From: Gracilaria gracilis
Taxonomy: Eukaryota; Rhodophyta; Florideophyceae; Gracilariales; Gracilariaceae
DNA: 64,000 nt
Assembly: GCA_030374805.1 (NCBI GenBank)
Contig: JARGSG010000013.1
Span: 1,116,001-1,180,000, forward strand
Direction of reading: 5' to 3'
A program made the translations under genes and the position numbers. Below are positions 36,129 to 47,263 of the stretch, one piece after another. Under the pieces are notes generated by a model. That model made no database searches and had not been told where the DNA came from. It saw only the letters and a list, made by a program, of their open reading frames with translations. How positions within the stretch are numbered: position 1 is the first letter of the stretch; the number at the start of each line of letters is the position of its first letter.

Positions 36129-36892
36129 TGTAACGCCAGGGGCGAAAAGACAGCACGAAGACGTCCGAAATCTGCCTCCCTAGTAGTGCAGTCAGCAGAC
36201 AGAGCCTCTTTCGCAAGGCACGACGAAGTCAGGTGTAAGCCGAGGCCAAGCCGTCACGACGGAGCGTAGAGAGTTGCACGGAGAATCGGTTGGACACCAC
36301 TTGTGTGGGTTGATGTATCCTCGCAAGAGGCACGAGTCCACAGAATTGAAAAAAGGGAAGAGAAATCCGCGAGAGCGGGGAATGGAGAGAAGGAGAAGGA
36401 AAAAAGGGGCAAAAGATACGGTAAACACCGGGGTTATCCTTGTACAGGGTCGAACGTGACAAACAGCGGTAAACACTCTCACATTTGGGTTCCATTAGAG
36501 GACGCAGGGAGGATATATTACCCGTAGGCCCCGTAGCCTCTCTCCTGGAAGAAGTCGATCACCGCCGAAGGCGAAGAAGTCTAGAGCAAACCCTGGTTGG
36601 GCAGATTTACTGTGCTCGGCGGCGAGGTCACCGCCGGGCTAAATAGTGAGCTCGCGCCAACACTAATTAAATAAACCAACTAAACTGGCCCACGCGCAGT
36701 AGCAATTACACCCACGCGCCGTGGCGACCGTTTCACGTGTACGTGGCCAACCTCCGAGCTCATCCGTAATCCACGTGTCCTTCCCACACTAGTGGCTATT
36801 GCTATTCATTTACCTCGAGTCAGAGGCGTTGATCGACTTGTCAGAATATGACCAAGTATTGGTAACCACCTCCCAGAGGCCGTTGCACCACA
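36129..36892 (-). repeat. 5' LTR of element A
   Basis: 764-bp repeat matching 25955-26720. It should carry the promoter for gag-pol on the minus strand. Confidence 0.9.
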
Positions 36893-36897
36893 GAAAG

Positions 36898-38016
36898 GGG
36901 GTAAAGACTATTGTTATGGAGATACTGAGGGGTGCCTTCGATTCTTGGACAGTTATCAACAGCATTTAGACAGTGGTACTCATTTTTCCCGAATTCCTGC
37001 GATAATGCGCAGGACTGTGGCCACCGGAGCCCTCCACAAATTAATGAACGCGGATTACTAAAAAAGCGTTCTGCAAAGTTATGGGGAGAGCAAGTAACAT
37101 TGAACAGTGGACGTTGAGAGGGGAGAAAGTGTCCTTTGTTTGAAGAAAAAACAACATCAATTCAATCATTATTGGTCCAGAACACCAATCATATTCTGCC
37201 TACAATATTCTTAGAGTCCTCGCATGCTTGCAATGCTCAATTCTGATAGACAACACTCCTTGGAGGCGATAGGACGGACTTAGTTAATTTTCAGCATGAC
37301 GCGTTAGTATCGTCGGTGTTCTTGGAATGCTAGTTTAGTATGCTAGATCGCTAGTTGTGAAAATAAAAGTGTGAAAAAACTAGCATTTTTGCAGTTTGCG
37401 CTAGTTGGCAAAGCAAAACAAATGTTTGGAAATAACGTTTCCGATCAGTGCAGTTCAAACTTCACCTACTGGAGTTGAAGGCTAGTTGCAGTTCCCCTGC
37501 TACCGCTCGTAACTTTACATTCACCACAGTCGTCAAAAACACTCTAAAAAATTACGAACCCACCACCAGCGCTCCCTTATTCCAACCCTGCATTCGGACC
37601 CTGAGTCTCAGTTTCCCTAAATGTCTAGTTGAAGAACTCCAACCGAACACTCTCTCCATTCTCGTACACCCTCCTAGCCCCAAACTGGCTTCCAACCCAT
37701 CCCAGCCTCTTCTCCTCCTGCTATTCCAGTATGCGCTCCACCGTTCGCACAGCCGCCGCCGCACTACCAAACCCAACTAGTGGCCCTCTACCCGGCAGCT
37801 ACCACTGCACATAGACCTCCTCATCCTCGTCCACCATCACCCCACCCTTTCGCCTCTTCTTCAGACGACTTCCCCCAACCCCCTCTCCATCCCCTTCTCT
37901 GCTCCCCCCCCACTTACACTCCCACATCCACCACGAGAGTTAGACGTTATCGGTGACCTTTTCTCTCTTCCCGCCTCCCTCCCAACGCCTCCTTCCCTGA
38001 CCAGTTCCTTCACCTC
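36898..38016. other. Intergenic stretch, pyrimidine-rich to the right
   Basis: No gene recognised. From about 37550 the plus strand becomes C/T-rich, continuing into the antisense of the disrupted coiled-coil gene; short frames of 60-110 codons here are shadows or low-complexity. Confidence 0.4.
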
Positions 38017-38218
38017 CTACAACAGTTGGCACGCCTTCTCCACCTGTCCCACTTGCGCCTCCAACACCTCCACACGTCCCCTCAGCCCCATATTCTCCCT
38101 TCTAAGCGTCCCCAGCTCCCCCCCAATGCACTCTACCATCCCACTTACATGCATTCCAGTCTCCATTCCAGCCAACTTCATCCTTTTTGGAATCGTCGAA
38201 ATCAAATCCATTGGCACC

Positions 38219-38462
38219 TGTGACAAAGTAGTATGTACTACAAGCTGCTGTCTTCTTTAGTTATGACCTCTGTAGCGGCGCGTGACCTTCAAGCTAGGTT
38301 CGGTCACAGTTGCTCTCTGTTTCAACTGCAAGCCTGCTTTGAGGCGCAGTATAAATAAAGAGGTACGACCTGGACTGCTCCTCTTGCGTGGAGAGCAGCC
38401 AGCCACGACCCAACATCTCATCATCTTCCCGTATCATACAGTGCACTCGCCTCTGTATTACA
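38219..38462 (+). repeat. 5' LTR of element B
   Basis: 244 bp, identical to 43328-43571 except at one base. Contains a TATAAATA promoter element near 38352. Confidence 0.95.
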
Positions 38463-38540
38463 TTTGGTAAGCATCAACTTTCGTTCCTCACCGCTGGAAC
38501 GCATCACAACATCTTTCCTTTCACTGCTGCGTGTCCCAAG

Positions 38541-39835
38541 ATGCCGCTAGCCTGCCAGTCGAAACTTGGCCGCCGCGTTCCCACACCCACGCCGCCGTCC
38601 CAAGCAGCTTCGTCCCCGTCGTTCGGCGTCCTCTCCCCGCCAGAACCACCGCAGGTTTCAGCCGTCCCTGCCGAGGCACCGCCAGCAACCCAGTCGCTCT
38701 CTCACATGAGTCCAGCAGCTCTCCCCCTTGGCGCAGATCAGCCACTCGAATTCAGAAGCTCCTGTCCCCGCCAATACAGGTAACACTGCTGCAATCAACG
38801 TTGCTTCTAACCACACGACATCTCCTCCCTCCCCCTGCCGCTCTTCTGTCAATGATTCAGGAACAGCAGAACACCATGGCCTTGGTAGTTTCTCAATTGC
38901 AAGCTCTCCAGAACCGCATCGAAACTCCGCAAAGTGTTCCATCACCACAGTCTCTTACTCCAAGAGCTGGTCCGCCGGTCACAGCGTCGCATCCCAACGA
39001 ATCCTTCTACACCATCCCTCCTGCAGGTTCTGAAGTCCTCTAACTTTTCGACCTACCACGGCCGTGACAGCGAGCGTACATCGATCAAAGTGCGTTCTTT
39101 TGTCTCCAACGTGCGCAAAGTAACCATCCTCTGTCCTTCAATCACAGCAGCACAAGAAGTACACATTGCGTCATGCCTGCTACGTGATAACGCGGACCAT
39201 TGGTTCTCCCGCACGACGCGAGAAGGAGAGAACCTTTCATACACTCGAACAACTCCAGACCTGCAATGATGTCCGAATTCGTCCCTGCAAACGAGACTGC
39301 ACTTGCGCGTGTCCAGCTTATCCGTATGAAGTACAGCGATGGCTCCCTTGAGAGCCATATCACAAAGTTTCGCGAGCTCGTAGATATCTGCAACACTCCA
39401 GTCACGGAAGCGTTCACCTTCTTCCAACTCAGCCTCCCTGTTCTTTTCAAAAAGAAGCTCTCCGTCCGCTTCCCAGATGGTAGACCACCGAACATGGCCG
39501 AAGTGTACAACTTTGTGCGCACAGTCCACATCTCGGAGAAATGGAATGAAGGATCCCAACCGTCGTCCACATCATCGAAATCAAAGACGTCGAAGAACAA
39601 AGACCGTTCGTCGAAATCAGGATCTGGAAAGTCTACGGAACCGTCGTTGATTGGCAAGGATCTTTCTTCAGAGTGTTGGGGACCAGCCGATGTCCGCAAC
39701 CCACTGGAGAATCGCATCTACCTCGCTCACGATCGTTGCATGAAGTGTGGAAAAGGACCTTGGAGTGATTCCTCCCACCCGTGTCGACTCAACGTGGCTG
39801 GAGCCTCCGGTCACAAGAATCGCTTGAAAAACTAG
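38541..39835 (+). CDS. Element B gag
   Basis: Proline-rich start (MPLACQSKLGRRVPTPTPP at 38541), a coiled-coil stretch (MIQEQQNTMALVVSQLQALQ), then the capsid: FSTYHGRDSERTSIKVRSFV, CLLRDNADHWF, and SHITKFRELVDICN with the following helices. A Cys pair near the end (DRCMKCGKGPW) is a partial zinc knuckle. At least three frame changes (near 38790, 39030 and 39260) break it as read. Confidence 0.7.
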
Positions 39836-39942
39836 TCGAGCCGCACGCCCGGTGCGGCACCGCTTGGCGCTCGATCGCTCCCAAAGCTTTCTGCTATCGA
39901 CGCCCAACCCCGTCGGCGAGATGATGTACTCTGGCACGCTCA

Positions 39943-42900
39943 ATGGGATCTCCAGTTGCCTTTCATCTGGACCCCGGAGCTTCACATGCCTTCGTCTCGC
40001 TGAACACTGCACACTTGTGCAACCTCTCCCTGGAACCTTCCGAATACCACCTCACCGAACTTGGCAACTCAACAACTGTCCCAATTCATTTCCAGGCGAC
40101 AGCTACGATCGCTCTACAGGCAGGGGAAGCCCCCGTTAAAGTCTATGTCATCGATATGAAAGACACGGATAACGGGCTTCCACTCATCACCGTCGGGCGT
40201 CAATGGCTCCAACAGGTACGACCTCACGTCGATTGGTCATCGTACAGCCTAACCATTAAGCGCGCTAATGGTTCTCAAGCGAAAGTGCTGCCACGAAACC
40301 ACTCTACCTCTTCGAAGCGAGTTGACAAACCAACGGTACCGACGATCACTTTACAAGTGCATGCGCCGCCTCGTCAAGCAGCGCGGCTGTGAACTTTATG
40401 CGTTACGTCTGCGCCCTTCCACGTCCGTCGAATGCCACACCGAGCTGGCCTCTATCGTCGACGAGTTCGAGGACGTCTTCAAGGAAGAGCTACCATACGA
40501 GCTGCCTCCGCAGCGCGGACAAGACTTTGAGATCAACCTCCGTCCGGGTGAACCCCCTCCTGTTCGACCCGTAATCAGGCTCTCTACCGCAGAGCTAGAC
40601 GTACTCCGCAACACCCTAGACGGGCTCCTTCGCAAAGGACTCATTCGCCCCTCCTCCTCACCATTTGGCGCACACTGTTTTCTTCGTCAAGAAGAAGTCC
40701 GGCGAACTACGTATGGTCTGTGACTACCGTGCGCTGAATCGAATCACCATTCCAGACGCCACGCCTCTTCCCCTCATCGATGAGGCTCTGGACCAAGTTG
40801 CAGGAGCTACCGTTTTTTTCTCAGATAGACCTCGTAGGGGCCTATCACCAGATGCGCATCAAGGAAGAAAGACTGCCACCAAGACCGCTATCAGGACTCG
40901 CTATGGCTCGTTCGAGTGGCGGGTACTGTGCTTCGGTCTCTGCAACGCACCAGCAGCTTTCTCGCGCCTCATCGCTTCCGCTCTACGCCATCTCAACGGA
41001 CAATGTCTAGTGCTTTACCTCGACGACATTCTTGTCTACAGCCGCTCCATGGAAGAGCACAAAGAACATCTCCGTCAGTTATTCTCCGCTTTGCGAGAGC
41101 ACAAGCTGTACGCTAGACCAAGCAAGTGCTCGTTCGGAGCGAACAAAGTGGAGTATCTAGGATTCACTGTCTCAGACAAAGGAGTCTCTACGCAGGAGCG
41201 TCTTGTTTCTTCAGTACGCTACTGGCCAACGCCCAAGAATCTGAAGAACGTGCAGCAATTCGTGGGCCTCGCCAACTTCTACCGTCGCTTCGTCAAGGGA
41301 TATGCCGCGATCTTACAGCCACTCACAGACCTTCTCCGCTCTCATACGTTTGAGAGGACGCCCTCGCAACAGTCTGCGTTTGATTCGATCAAGGCTGCCC
41401 TCACTTCTGCACCTGTTCTTGCGCATCCAGACCCTACAAAGCCGTTCGTTCTGGCCACCGACGCATCCAAGCATGCAGTTGGTGCAACTCTGTCACAGGA
41501 CGGACACCCTATTGCTTACCTCTCACACCGTCTTTCTCCGTCAGAGAGCAATTGGGACACCGGGGACCAAGAGCTCTTGGCCGTGATGATCGCGCTCCGC
41601 GTGTGGGGTCCGTACCTTCGTGGACGTCGTTTTCTTCTACAGACCGACCACGACCCTATCCGCTATCTTCAATCAAAGTCAAAGCTCACCGGCCGACAAT
41701 GTCGGTGGCTTGATGAGATCCAGGAACATTCATTCGAGGTTGAACACCTCCCTGGAAAGCGCAATGTGGTACCCGACGCGCTTAGCCGCCGCCCTGACCA
41801 CCTTCCCATTCTCCGCTCGCTTACCATCTGTATTCCGGATCTGCATGCCCGCGTTCGAGCACTCTACACATCCGACCCCTTGGCTCGCGACATCTTGTCC
41901 GGACCTTCAACGCAAAACAACAGTTCTCCTAGGTCACGCCGTATATCCACAAACTTCTCTGTCTGCGACGGAATAATATACTGGGCAGGCACTGGTTCTC
42001 TTCGCCTGTACATCCCGGAAGGCATCCTCCGTGACGAGCTCACAGGCTATTTCCACGGTATCGGTCATGTCGGCGCAGACAAGACATACTTCAACGCCGC
42101 TCGAAGTGTTTATTGGCCACAAATGTACCGCTACATTTTGCGCTTTGTACGTCAGTGCCGCAGTTGCCAGTCGAACAAGCCAGTCTGCAAACCACCGCAA
42201 GGACTTCTGCAACCGTTACCAATCCCCAATCGCTGCTGGGAGATCGTCACCTTCGATTTTCTCACCGAACTTCCCACCACTTGCAATGGGTACGATGCCA
42301 TCCTAGTAATTGTGGACAAACTCTCCAAACAGTCCATATTTGTCCCGACGAAGAAGACTGCCAGCGCTCTAGACACCGCATTTCTCTTCGAATATCACCT
42401 CTTCGCCAAACACGGAGTTCCCCACACCTTGGTATCGGACAGAGACCCCAAGGTAGCATCAAGGTTTTGGAAAACTCTCACTCAACTTCTGAATGTACGA
42501 AGCAATACATCGACGGCCGACCATCCCCAAACGGACGGCCAATCCGAGAACCTAATCCGCACTCTGTCTGCTATGCTTCGCTCGTTAATACAGGCCGCAC
42601 CTTCGGATTGGGACACCATGCTCCCTACTCTCGAGTTTGAATATAACACCTCGCGTCACAGCAGCACTCGGCTTTCCCCCTTTGAAGTCGCTCTTGGCTA
42701 CAATCCACACACACCAGTTACTCGTACCCTTGGACAATGTTCCGATCGTTCTCAGTCAGCTGACGACTACGTTAGCCGACGACAGGCGATGGTCACTCTG
42801 GCGCGCGAACACCTGGCGAAGGCCAGCTGCAATCAGAAGTTTTATGCTGACCGCAGTCGCCGCGATGTATCCTTTGAACCAGGAATGCTTGTCCTTCTCC

Positions 42901-43340
42901 GCGCTGATAATCTCTCACTTACACGCCGCTCGTCGCTTCCGAAGAAGTGGCAACCTCGTTTTATCGGCCCCTTTCGTATACAAGAACGTCTTGGGCCAGT
43001 AACCTATCGTATCGAGTTACCATGTACCATGCGACGCGCGCATAACGTCTTCCATGTCGCGAAGCTCCGCTTGTTTCACGATGATAACAAGGGCCCGTTA
43101 GATATCGTGATCGACAACGACGGTGCAATCGAACAGGAAGTCGAAGAGATTATTGCGCGCAAACGCTTTAATCGACGTGTCTTTTACTTAGTTCGCTTCG
43201 TTGGCGAATCGTCCGAGGACGCAGCCTGGCTACCGCGTACAGCTCTCCGCAATTGCGCCGAATCTCTCAAGAACTTTTTGGCTACTCAGGCTTCGACGAG
43301 GACGTCTTTAGCCAAAGACCGGGCGAATGTGACAAAGTAG
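39943..43340 (+). CDS. Element B pol: protease, RT, RNase H, integrase, chromodomain
   Basis: Protease-like segment with LDPGASHAFV (usual DTG/DSG replaced by DPG) near 39968. RT includes FFVKKKSGELRMVCDYRALN, RYGSFEWRVLCFGLCNAPAAF and the active site YLDDILVYS (about 41010-41035). RNase H: LATDASKHAVGATLSQDG, YLSHRLSPSE. Integrase: zinc finger HGIGHVGADK...CRSCQSNK, then DDE region with VTFDFLTELP and DHPQTDGQSENL. C-terminal chromodomain: VEEIIARKRFNRRVFYLVRFVG...AAWLPRTALRNCAESLKNF. At 40810-40880 two opposite one-base indels, at a T7 run and near an A3 run, shift the frame and restore it, replacing the family segment DLVGAYHQMRI. Further breaks lie near 40390 and 40670. Confidence 0.9.
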
Positions 43341-43571
43341 TATGTACTACAAGCTGCTGTCTTCTTTAGTTATGACCTCTGTAGCGGCGCGTGACCTTCA
43401 AGCTAGGTTCGGTCACAGTTGCTCTCTGTTTCAACTGCAAGCCTGCTTTGAGGCGCAGTATAAATAAAGCGGTACGACCTGGACTGCTCCTCTTGCGTGG
43501 AGAGCAGCCAGCCACGACCCAACATCTCATCATCTTCCCGTATCATACAGTGCACTCGCCTCTGTATTACA
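43328..43571 (+). repeat. 3' LTR of element B
   Basis: 244 bp, one mismatch to the 5' LTR. The pol frame ends 12 bases inside it, at 43338-43340. Confidence 0.95.
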
Positions 43572-44306
43572 GCACCCCAATCTCCGACACACTCAGCACC
43601 ACCCCTCCCATCTCACCAACCATCTCAGAAAATCAGTCGTCCAAATGCTCCTTTAGATCCCCTCCAAGCCCTCTCAACCGCTCCTTCATCTCCGCCGTAA
43701 ACCTTCTCTCCGGTCTCCCATCCCCTTCACCCCCATCAACCCCACCTCCCTCCCCATCCTCAATTCCCTTCTTCTCCCCAATGCAAGCCTTGTCTTCACC
43801 CTCCTTCTTCCTTTCCGGTGGCGTCTCTGGTATCTCCGTCCGGTGGAACAGAGCTACTAGCTCCTCGTCCTCGACGTACCCATTCGACATGGCAGAAATA
43901 AACGGCGGTTCACGATAACGAAGATAGATAAGAACAAGCGAGATGAATCCAACAGTTGCAGTACTCCCCCCCACTCCGCACATCTCTGGCACTGTCGGCC
44001 ACACACCCACTTGCGCTGCATAACCTTTTGTACCCCATTCATATCCACTCCTATTTCCCGCCATTCCGCACAATTTCCAATTTTTCCCTAGAAATCTCCA
44101 CAATTTCCCAACCACGGTCCATACTATATCCCAATGACACCCCTGATGCACCACCTCTCAAGTACCAACGGTACCATAAACTATTACTTTCTATGCTTTA
44201 TTTCACTGCATACCTTCTCATAAACCTCTATGAACATTAAAAGTGGGCCATCTGGGACCTGTAATGTGCCATACAGTAGCCCATTGTATACAATGGGGGT
44301 CGGAAT

Positions 44307-45463
44307 GTGTCCGGCACAAGGCCACGTTGCAAGCTTCAATTGTTTGAAATTTATTTATTATGGCTAATAGTATCCCAGAGGTGTCCGGGTCGTGGCATGT
44401 GTTCTGGCATTGGTACCACAGTTGTGTTGATGCCCATCTTTTCAACATGGTATTGGGCAAATACTGCTTTTAACCTGTACAAAAAACAGGTGTTGAAGGT
44501 GTTTCCATTTCCATTAACGTGCACTGTAGTGCAGTTTGCCGTAGCTGGTGCCGACATGGCCGTTACTTGGCTCTTCAGGATGAAGAAACCCCCCAAGCTC
44601 AATCCCTTCTTGTTCAAGGCTGCCTTGCCGCTGGCATGTTTACACGCCGTTGGCTCTATGCTCACAAGCATGTCGCTTGGAAAGGTGTCCGTCGCCTTCA
44701 CACACACAGTCAAGAGTACGGAGCCGTTTTTCTCCGTTGTGCTCACGCCATCAATACTTGGAGATGTTCCTACGTAGGGTATCTTGCATCGCTTTCCCCA
44801 ATTGTTGCTGGAGTCGGACTGGCTTCTGTGGCAGGCGTATCTTTTCATTGGATTGGCTTTTTCGCCGCGGTAGACAGCAACTTGGCACTGCAAGGTCGAA
44901 ACATTTTTTCAAAACGGCTCATGGATGTTGGTGAAAAGAGCAATTATCCAAAACGAAAACTTCAGAAGCCCATGTCAAGAAAGAGGAAGATACGCTCATG
45001 TCCCTTGACAACGTCAATATGCTCTCAGCAATGTCCATCCTTGCGTTTTTTGTACTACATCCCGTCAGTTTGTTGTGGGAAGGGGTGCCTCTTTTTGGAG
45101 CAGGTTTAGCACTACCTGCAAGATTACTCGTTGCGCGTTTGTACACCATGCTGGTCATGGGTGGAATCTGCAGATGTTTGGACTTCGTAATTAGTAACAT
45201 GATTCTTAGGCAAGTTAGCGCAGTTACTCATGCGGTCGGAAACTGCGTGAGGAGGGCTGTGATTATAATGGCTTAAATTTTCTTCTTCAAAACCAAGGTG
45301 ACTTCTCAGCATCGTCTGTACCACAATGGCTCTTCTCGGTGTCTTGTTCTACTCGCTGATCGTTTCCGCCTGTAAGCAGAACAGCTTTGGTCCGGGATCT
45401 CCATTTTGCAACCCAGTATACGAAATTGATGAGCTAGAACTGACGGAAGGAGGTGGTATCTAG
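44307..45463 (+). CDS. Plastid phosphate translocator (triose-phosphate translocator family), frame broken
   Basis: Exchanges phosphate for phosphorylated C3/C5/C6 compounds across the inner plastid envelope. Family blocks occur in order: FSTWYWANTAFNLYKKQVLK, LPLACLHAVGSMLTSMSLGKV, FTHTVKSTEPFFSVVLTPSIL, SLSPIVAGVGLASVAGVSF, IGFFAAVDSNLALQGRNIF, then VSAVTHAVGNCVRRAVII and a last helix GVLFYSLIVSA. The SNLALQGRNIFSKRLM block is the pPT signature rather than that of Golgi nucleotide-sugar transporters. As read: a shift at about 44775, another near 44950-44990, a TAA at about 45274 and a shift near 45300. No transit peptide could be placed upstream, so the start is uncertain. Presence of a pPT argues for a red or green plastid lineage. 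Confidence 0.85.
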
Positions 45464-46563
45464 ACCGTGTCTTCGGAAAATGGTTACTTCGGATGGTGTT
45501 TTAATACAGGCAGGTTTCTTGACGTAAATGCGTTTGTACAGCCTCTGAAGTGCCTCCTATCAAACCATAAATCTTGTCTTTCGACAGCCGGTCGCCGCCG
45601 GTTCGTCGCTTGAGAAGCACCGTGGCTTGCACACTAAAACCGTTTCATGGCATTAAGTAAAGGACATCTATGAACCCCATCATAGAATTCAGTGCTTGGT
45701 GCCGTGTCTGTATGCAACGTTGAAGAACTTAGCTCTTGCAGTTGGAAGCACAACGTCAAGAGTGATCAGGCCGGGCAGTTTGCACACCCGAATGGCATTA
45801 GCGAATTCAGCAAAGAGTAGCCCTTCTATGCTGAGTAGTGTTTAGTATGAAGCCAAAAGTTTGTATGATTAGATGCGTTAATGACTTGTGACTCCATGGC
45901 GAACGGTAGTCAAGGACATTTGTGTCACGTTGTACCCTTGATTTGAGTTTCGGTACCAATAAACAGTGTGACGAGATCATACAATCTCCCTTGCGGAACG
46001 AGCTTTTGTTCCCATGAGGTACGGCCACCCCCGCGTACAGCGTGAGCCCCTTGGGCTCAAGGAAGACACTATCTCATGATACATGATGCCTTCCTTTGTG
46101 CAGGGGGGAGACTTTTCATATATTGAGATCATATGCGTTACTTGTGGCTATAGCTGTAGTGAATGTCGCACGTGGTGAAAGCATGAGGCTGATCATCACA
46201 ATTGGACATATAATCAAACGTTGTCGAGGGTAAGAGCGACACCTTTGCGTGTTGGACGCGAACAGTGCGCAAGAAATTGGCCGGGCGTTATCCGGTCGTA
46301 CTTTGCTGGTGTAACCCACCAGCTTGAATAATGAAGCTTCTCACAAACTGGCGTTTTATGGAGTTGCTGTACAGTATACTGTATGCATGAAACAGTGTGC
46401 AGGGAACAAAAAAGCGGTGACGCGTAGCGTGGAGGTGCAAGACGAGGCAGATGAACGAAGCGAGCTCAGGTGCGGAAAGCACCCACGGGTTCAGCGCTCA
46501 CCAGACGAAAGTGGTGGCACGTAGCGCAAGGGCAAACGCTACACCCTCGGTATGTATGACCTC
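45464..46563. other. Intergenic stretch, nothing recognised
   Basis: Only short frames. A perfect 14-base palindrome TACAGTATACTGTA lies at 46370-46383. Toward 46560 it contains the 3' flank of the small zinc-finger gene. Confidence 0.4.
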
Positions 46564-46995
46564 TCAATCATCAAAATGCAGCGGAGGCAGCGTTTCCGGT
46601 TCTCCACACTCCAGGCAGCACACATTACCGCGGCTCTCGCACACATGGCAAGTTCGCCAGTCCATGGGCTCTTCAAGCTTAATGAATCCAAACGCCTTGC
46701 AAAGCGAGCACGGCAACGTCGCGGTGCCCAGACAAACGCTGCCCTGGCCGGAGGGCTGGTCAGACTCGGGCTTGTTCAGAGGCGAGCATTCCCAGCGCGC
46801 GGGAGGTTGCGAAGCACGCGACGGCGGATTTGCGAGACACACGGCGCGACGGCCGCAAAGCAGCGCGCGGCGCGGCGGGCGCGGAAGCGCCGGCACACGC
46901 GGCAAAAATGTCAGCGCGAGACGAGACATGGCGCCGAGATGACGCCCGAACTGCAGCAGCAACGGCGACGGGCCCAACAGAGCCAAAACGGCCAC
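46564..46995 (-). CDS. Small DnaJ-type zinc-finger protein, likely plastid-targeted
   Basis: Intact 143-residue ORF. The first 65 residues are rich in Arg, Ala, Pro and Leu with almost no acidic residues (MAVLALLGPSPLLLQF, then SRLALTFLPRVPALPRPPRR), as in a transit peptide. The C-terminal part holds CSLCKAFGF, CHVCESRGNVC and CLECG, paired cysteines spaced as in DnaJ cysteine-rich and BSD2-like chaperone domains (usual CxxCxGxG, here loosened). Such small proteins assist assembly of plastid complexes. Head-to-head with the LSD1-like gene, about 300 bases apart. Family call is by motif only. Confidence 0.55.
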   Translation of the reverse strand: MAVLALLGPSPLLLQFGRHLGAMSRLALTFLPRVPALPRPPRRALLCGRRAVCLANPPSRASQPPARWECSPLNKPESDQPSGQGSVCLGTATLPCSLCKAFGFIKLEEPMDWRTCHVCESRGNVCCLECGEPETLPPLHFDD

Positions 46996-47263
46996 ATGTG
47001 AGATGTGAGCAGCTGCAGCTCCGGCCGCCTGAGTCCGGCGCTTCTACAACGCCGCCGCACGTGTCCACGTTGATCCGTCTCTTGCCGTGAGCGGCAAAGG
47101 CGCGCATGGGCCATGCGGCATAGCATCTTAAACGCTTCCCCCTCCCAACCACTGTAGACGTCCAGGCGCATGCTCGCTGCAACCGTCGTCTTCCACGTTA
47201 CCGCACGTTGAGTCGTGCGTCGCAAAACCGCCCTTCGTCTACGTCCGCGATCGTTCGCCCATG

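Larger units (their letters stand above)
25950..36897 (-). mobile_element. Ty3/gypsy LTR retrotransposon A, full-length, minus orientation
   Basis: LTRs lie at 25955-26720 (3' LTR) and 36129-36892 (5' LTR), both starting TG and ending CA. They are flanked by the 5-bp target duplication GAAAG at 25950-25954 and 36893-36897. On the minus strand, just inside the 5' LTR, a primer-binding-like site TGGTATCCC lies near 36105-36113 (complement of a tRNA ending GGGATACCA). Next to the 3' LTR is a polypurine tract AAGGGGGAGA near 26724-26733. Order on the minus strand: gag, protease, RT, RNase H, integrase, then about 3 kb carrying an ORF on the opposite strand. LTRs differ by scattered substitutions and a 5-base gap, so the insertion is older than element B. 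The protease-RT-RNaseH-integrase order is typical of Ty3/gypsy. Confidence 0.9.
38214..43576 (+). mobile_element. Ty3/gypsy chromovirus-type LTR retrotransposon B, full-length and recent
   Basis: LTRs of 244 bp at 38219-38462 and 43328-43571 (TG...CA) differ at one position only (A at 38361, C at 43470). The target duplication is GCACC at 38214-38218 and 43572-43576. Each LTR has a TATA box (TATAAATA, about 38352 in the first). A primer-binding-like TGGTAAGCATC follows two bases after the 5' LTR. Internal order: gag, protease, RT, RNase H, integrase, chromodomain. The near-identity of the LTRs marks a very young insertion. Confidence 0.95.
38017..44154 (-). pseudogene. Host membrane/coiled-coil gene split by element B
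   Basis: The minus-strand ORF 44154-43633 carries one hydrophobic segment (TVGFISLVLIYLRY), then an acidic, Gly/Glu-rich linker ending GGDLKEHLDD and a TGA. In the same frame, after that single TGA, coding-like sequence continues to the element B boundary (43577). It resumes beyond the other boundary (38213), again in frame once the element and one target duplicate are set aside. There it has the coiled coil RRENMGLRGRVEVLEAQVGQ and stops at 38017. One transmembrane helix plus a coiled coil is reminiscent of peroxin-14-type proteins, but the PEX14 N-terminal domain is not seen, so no function is assigned. Confidence 0.55.

Noticed and set aside
38017-44154. Peroxin-14 identity for the host gene split by element B
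   Set aside because: Only the membrane helix plus coiled-coil layout fits; the conserved N-terminal PEX14 domain is not visible.
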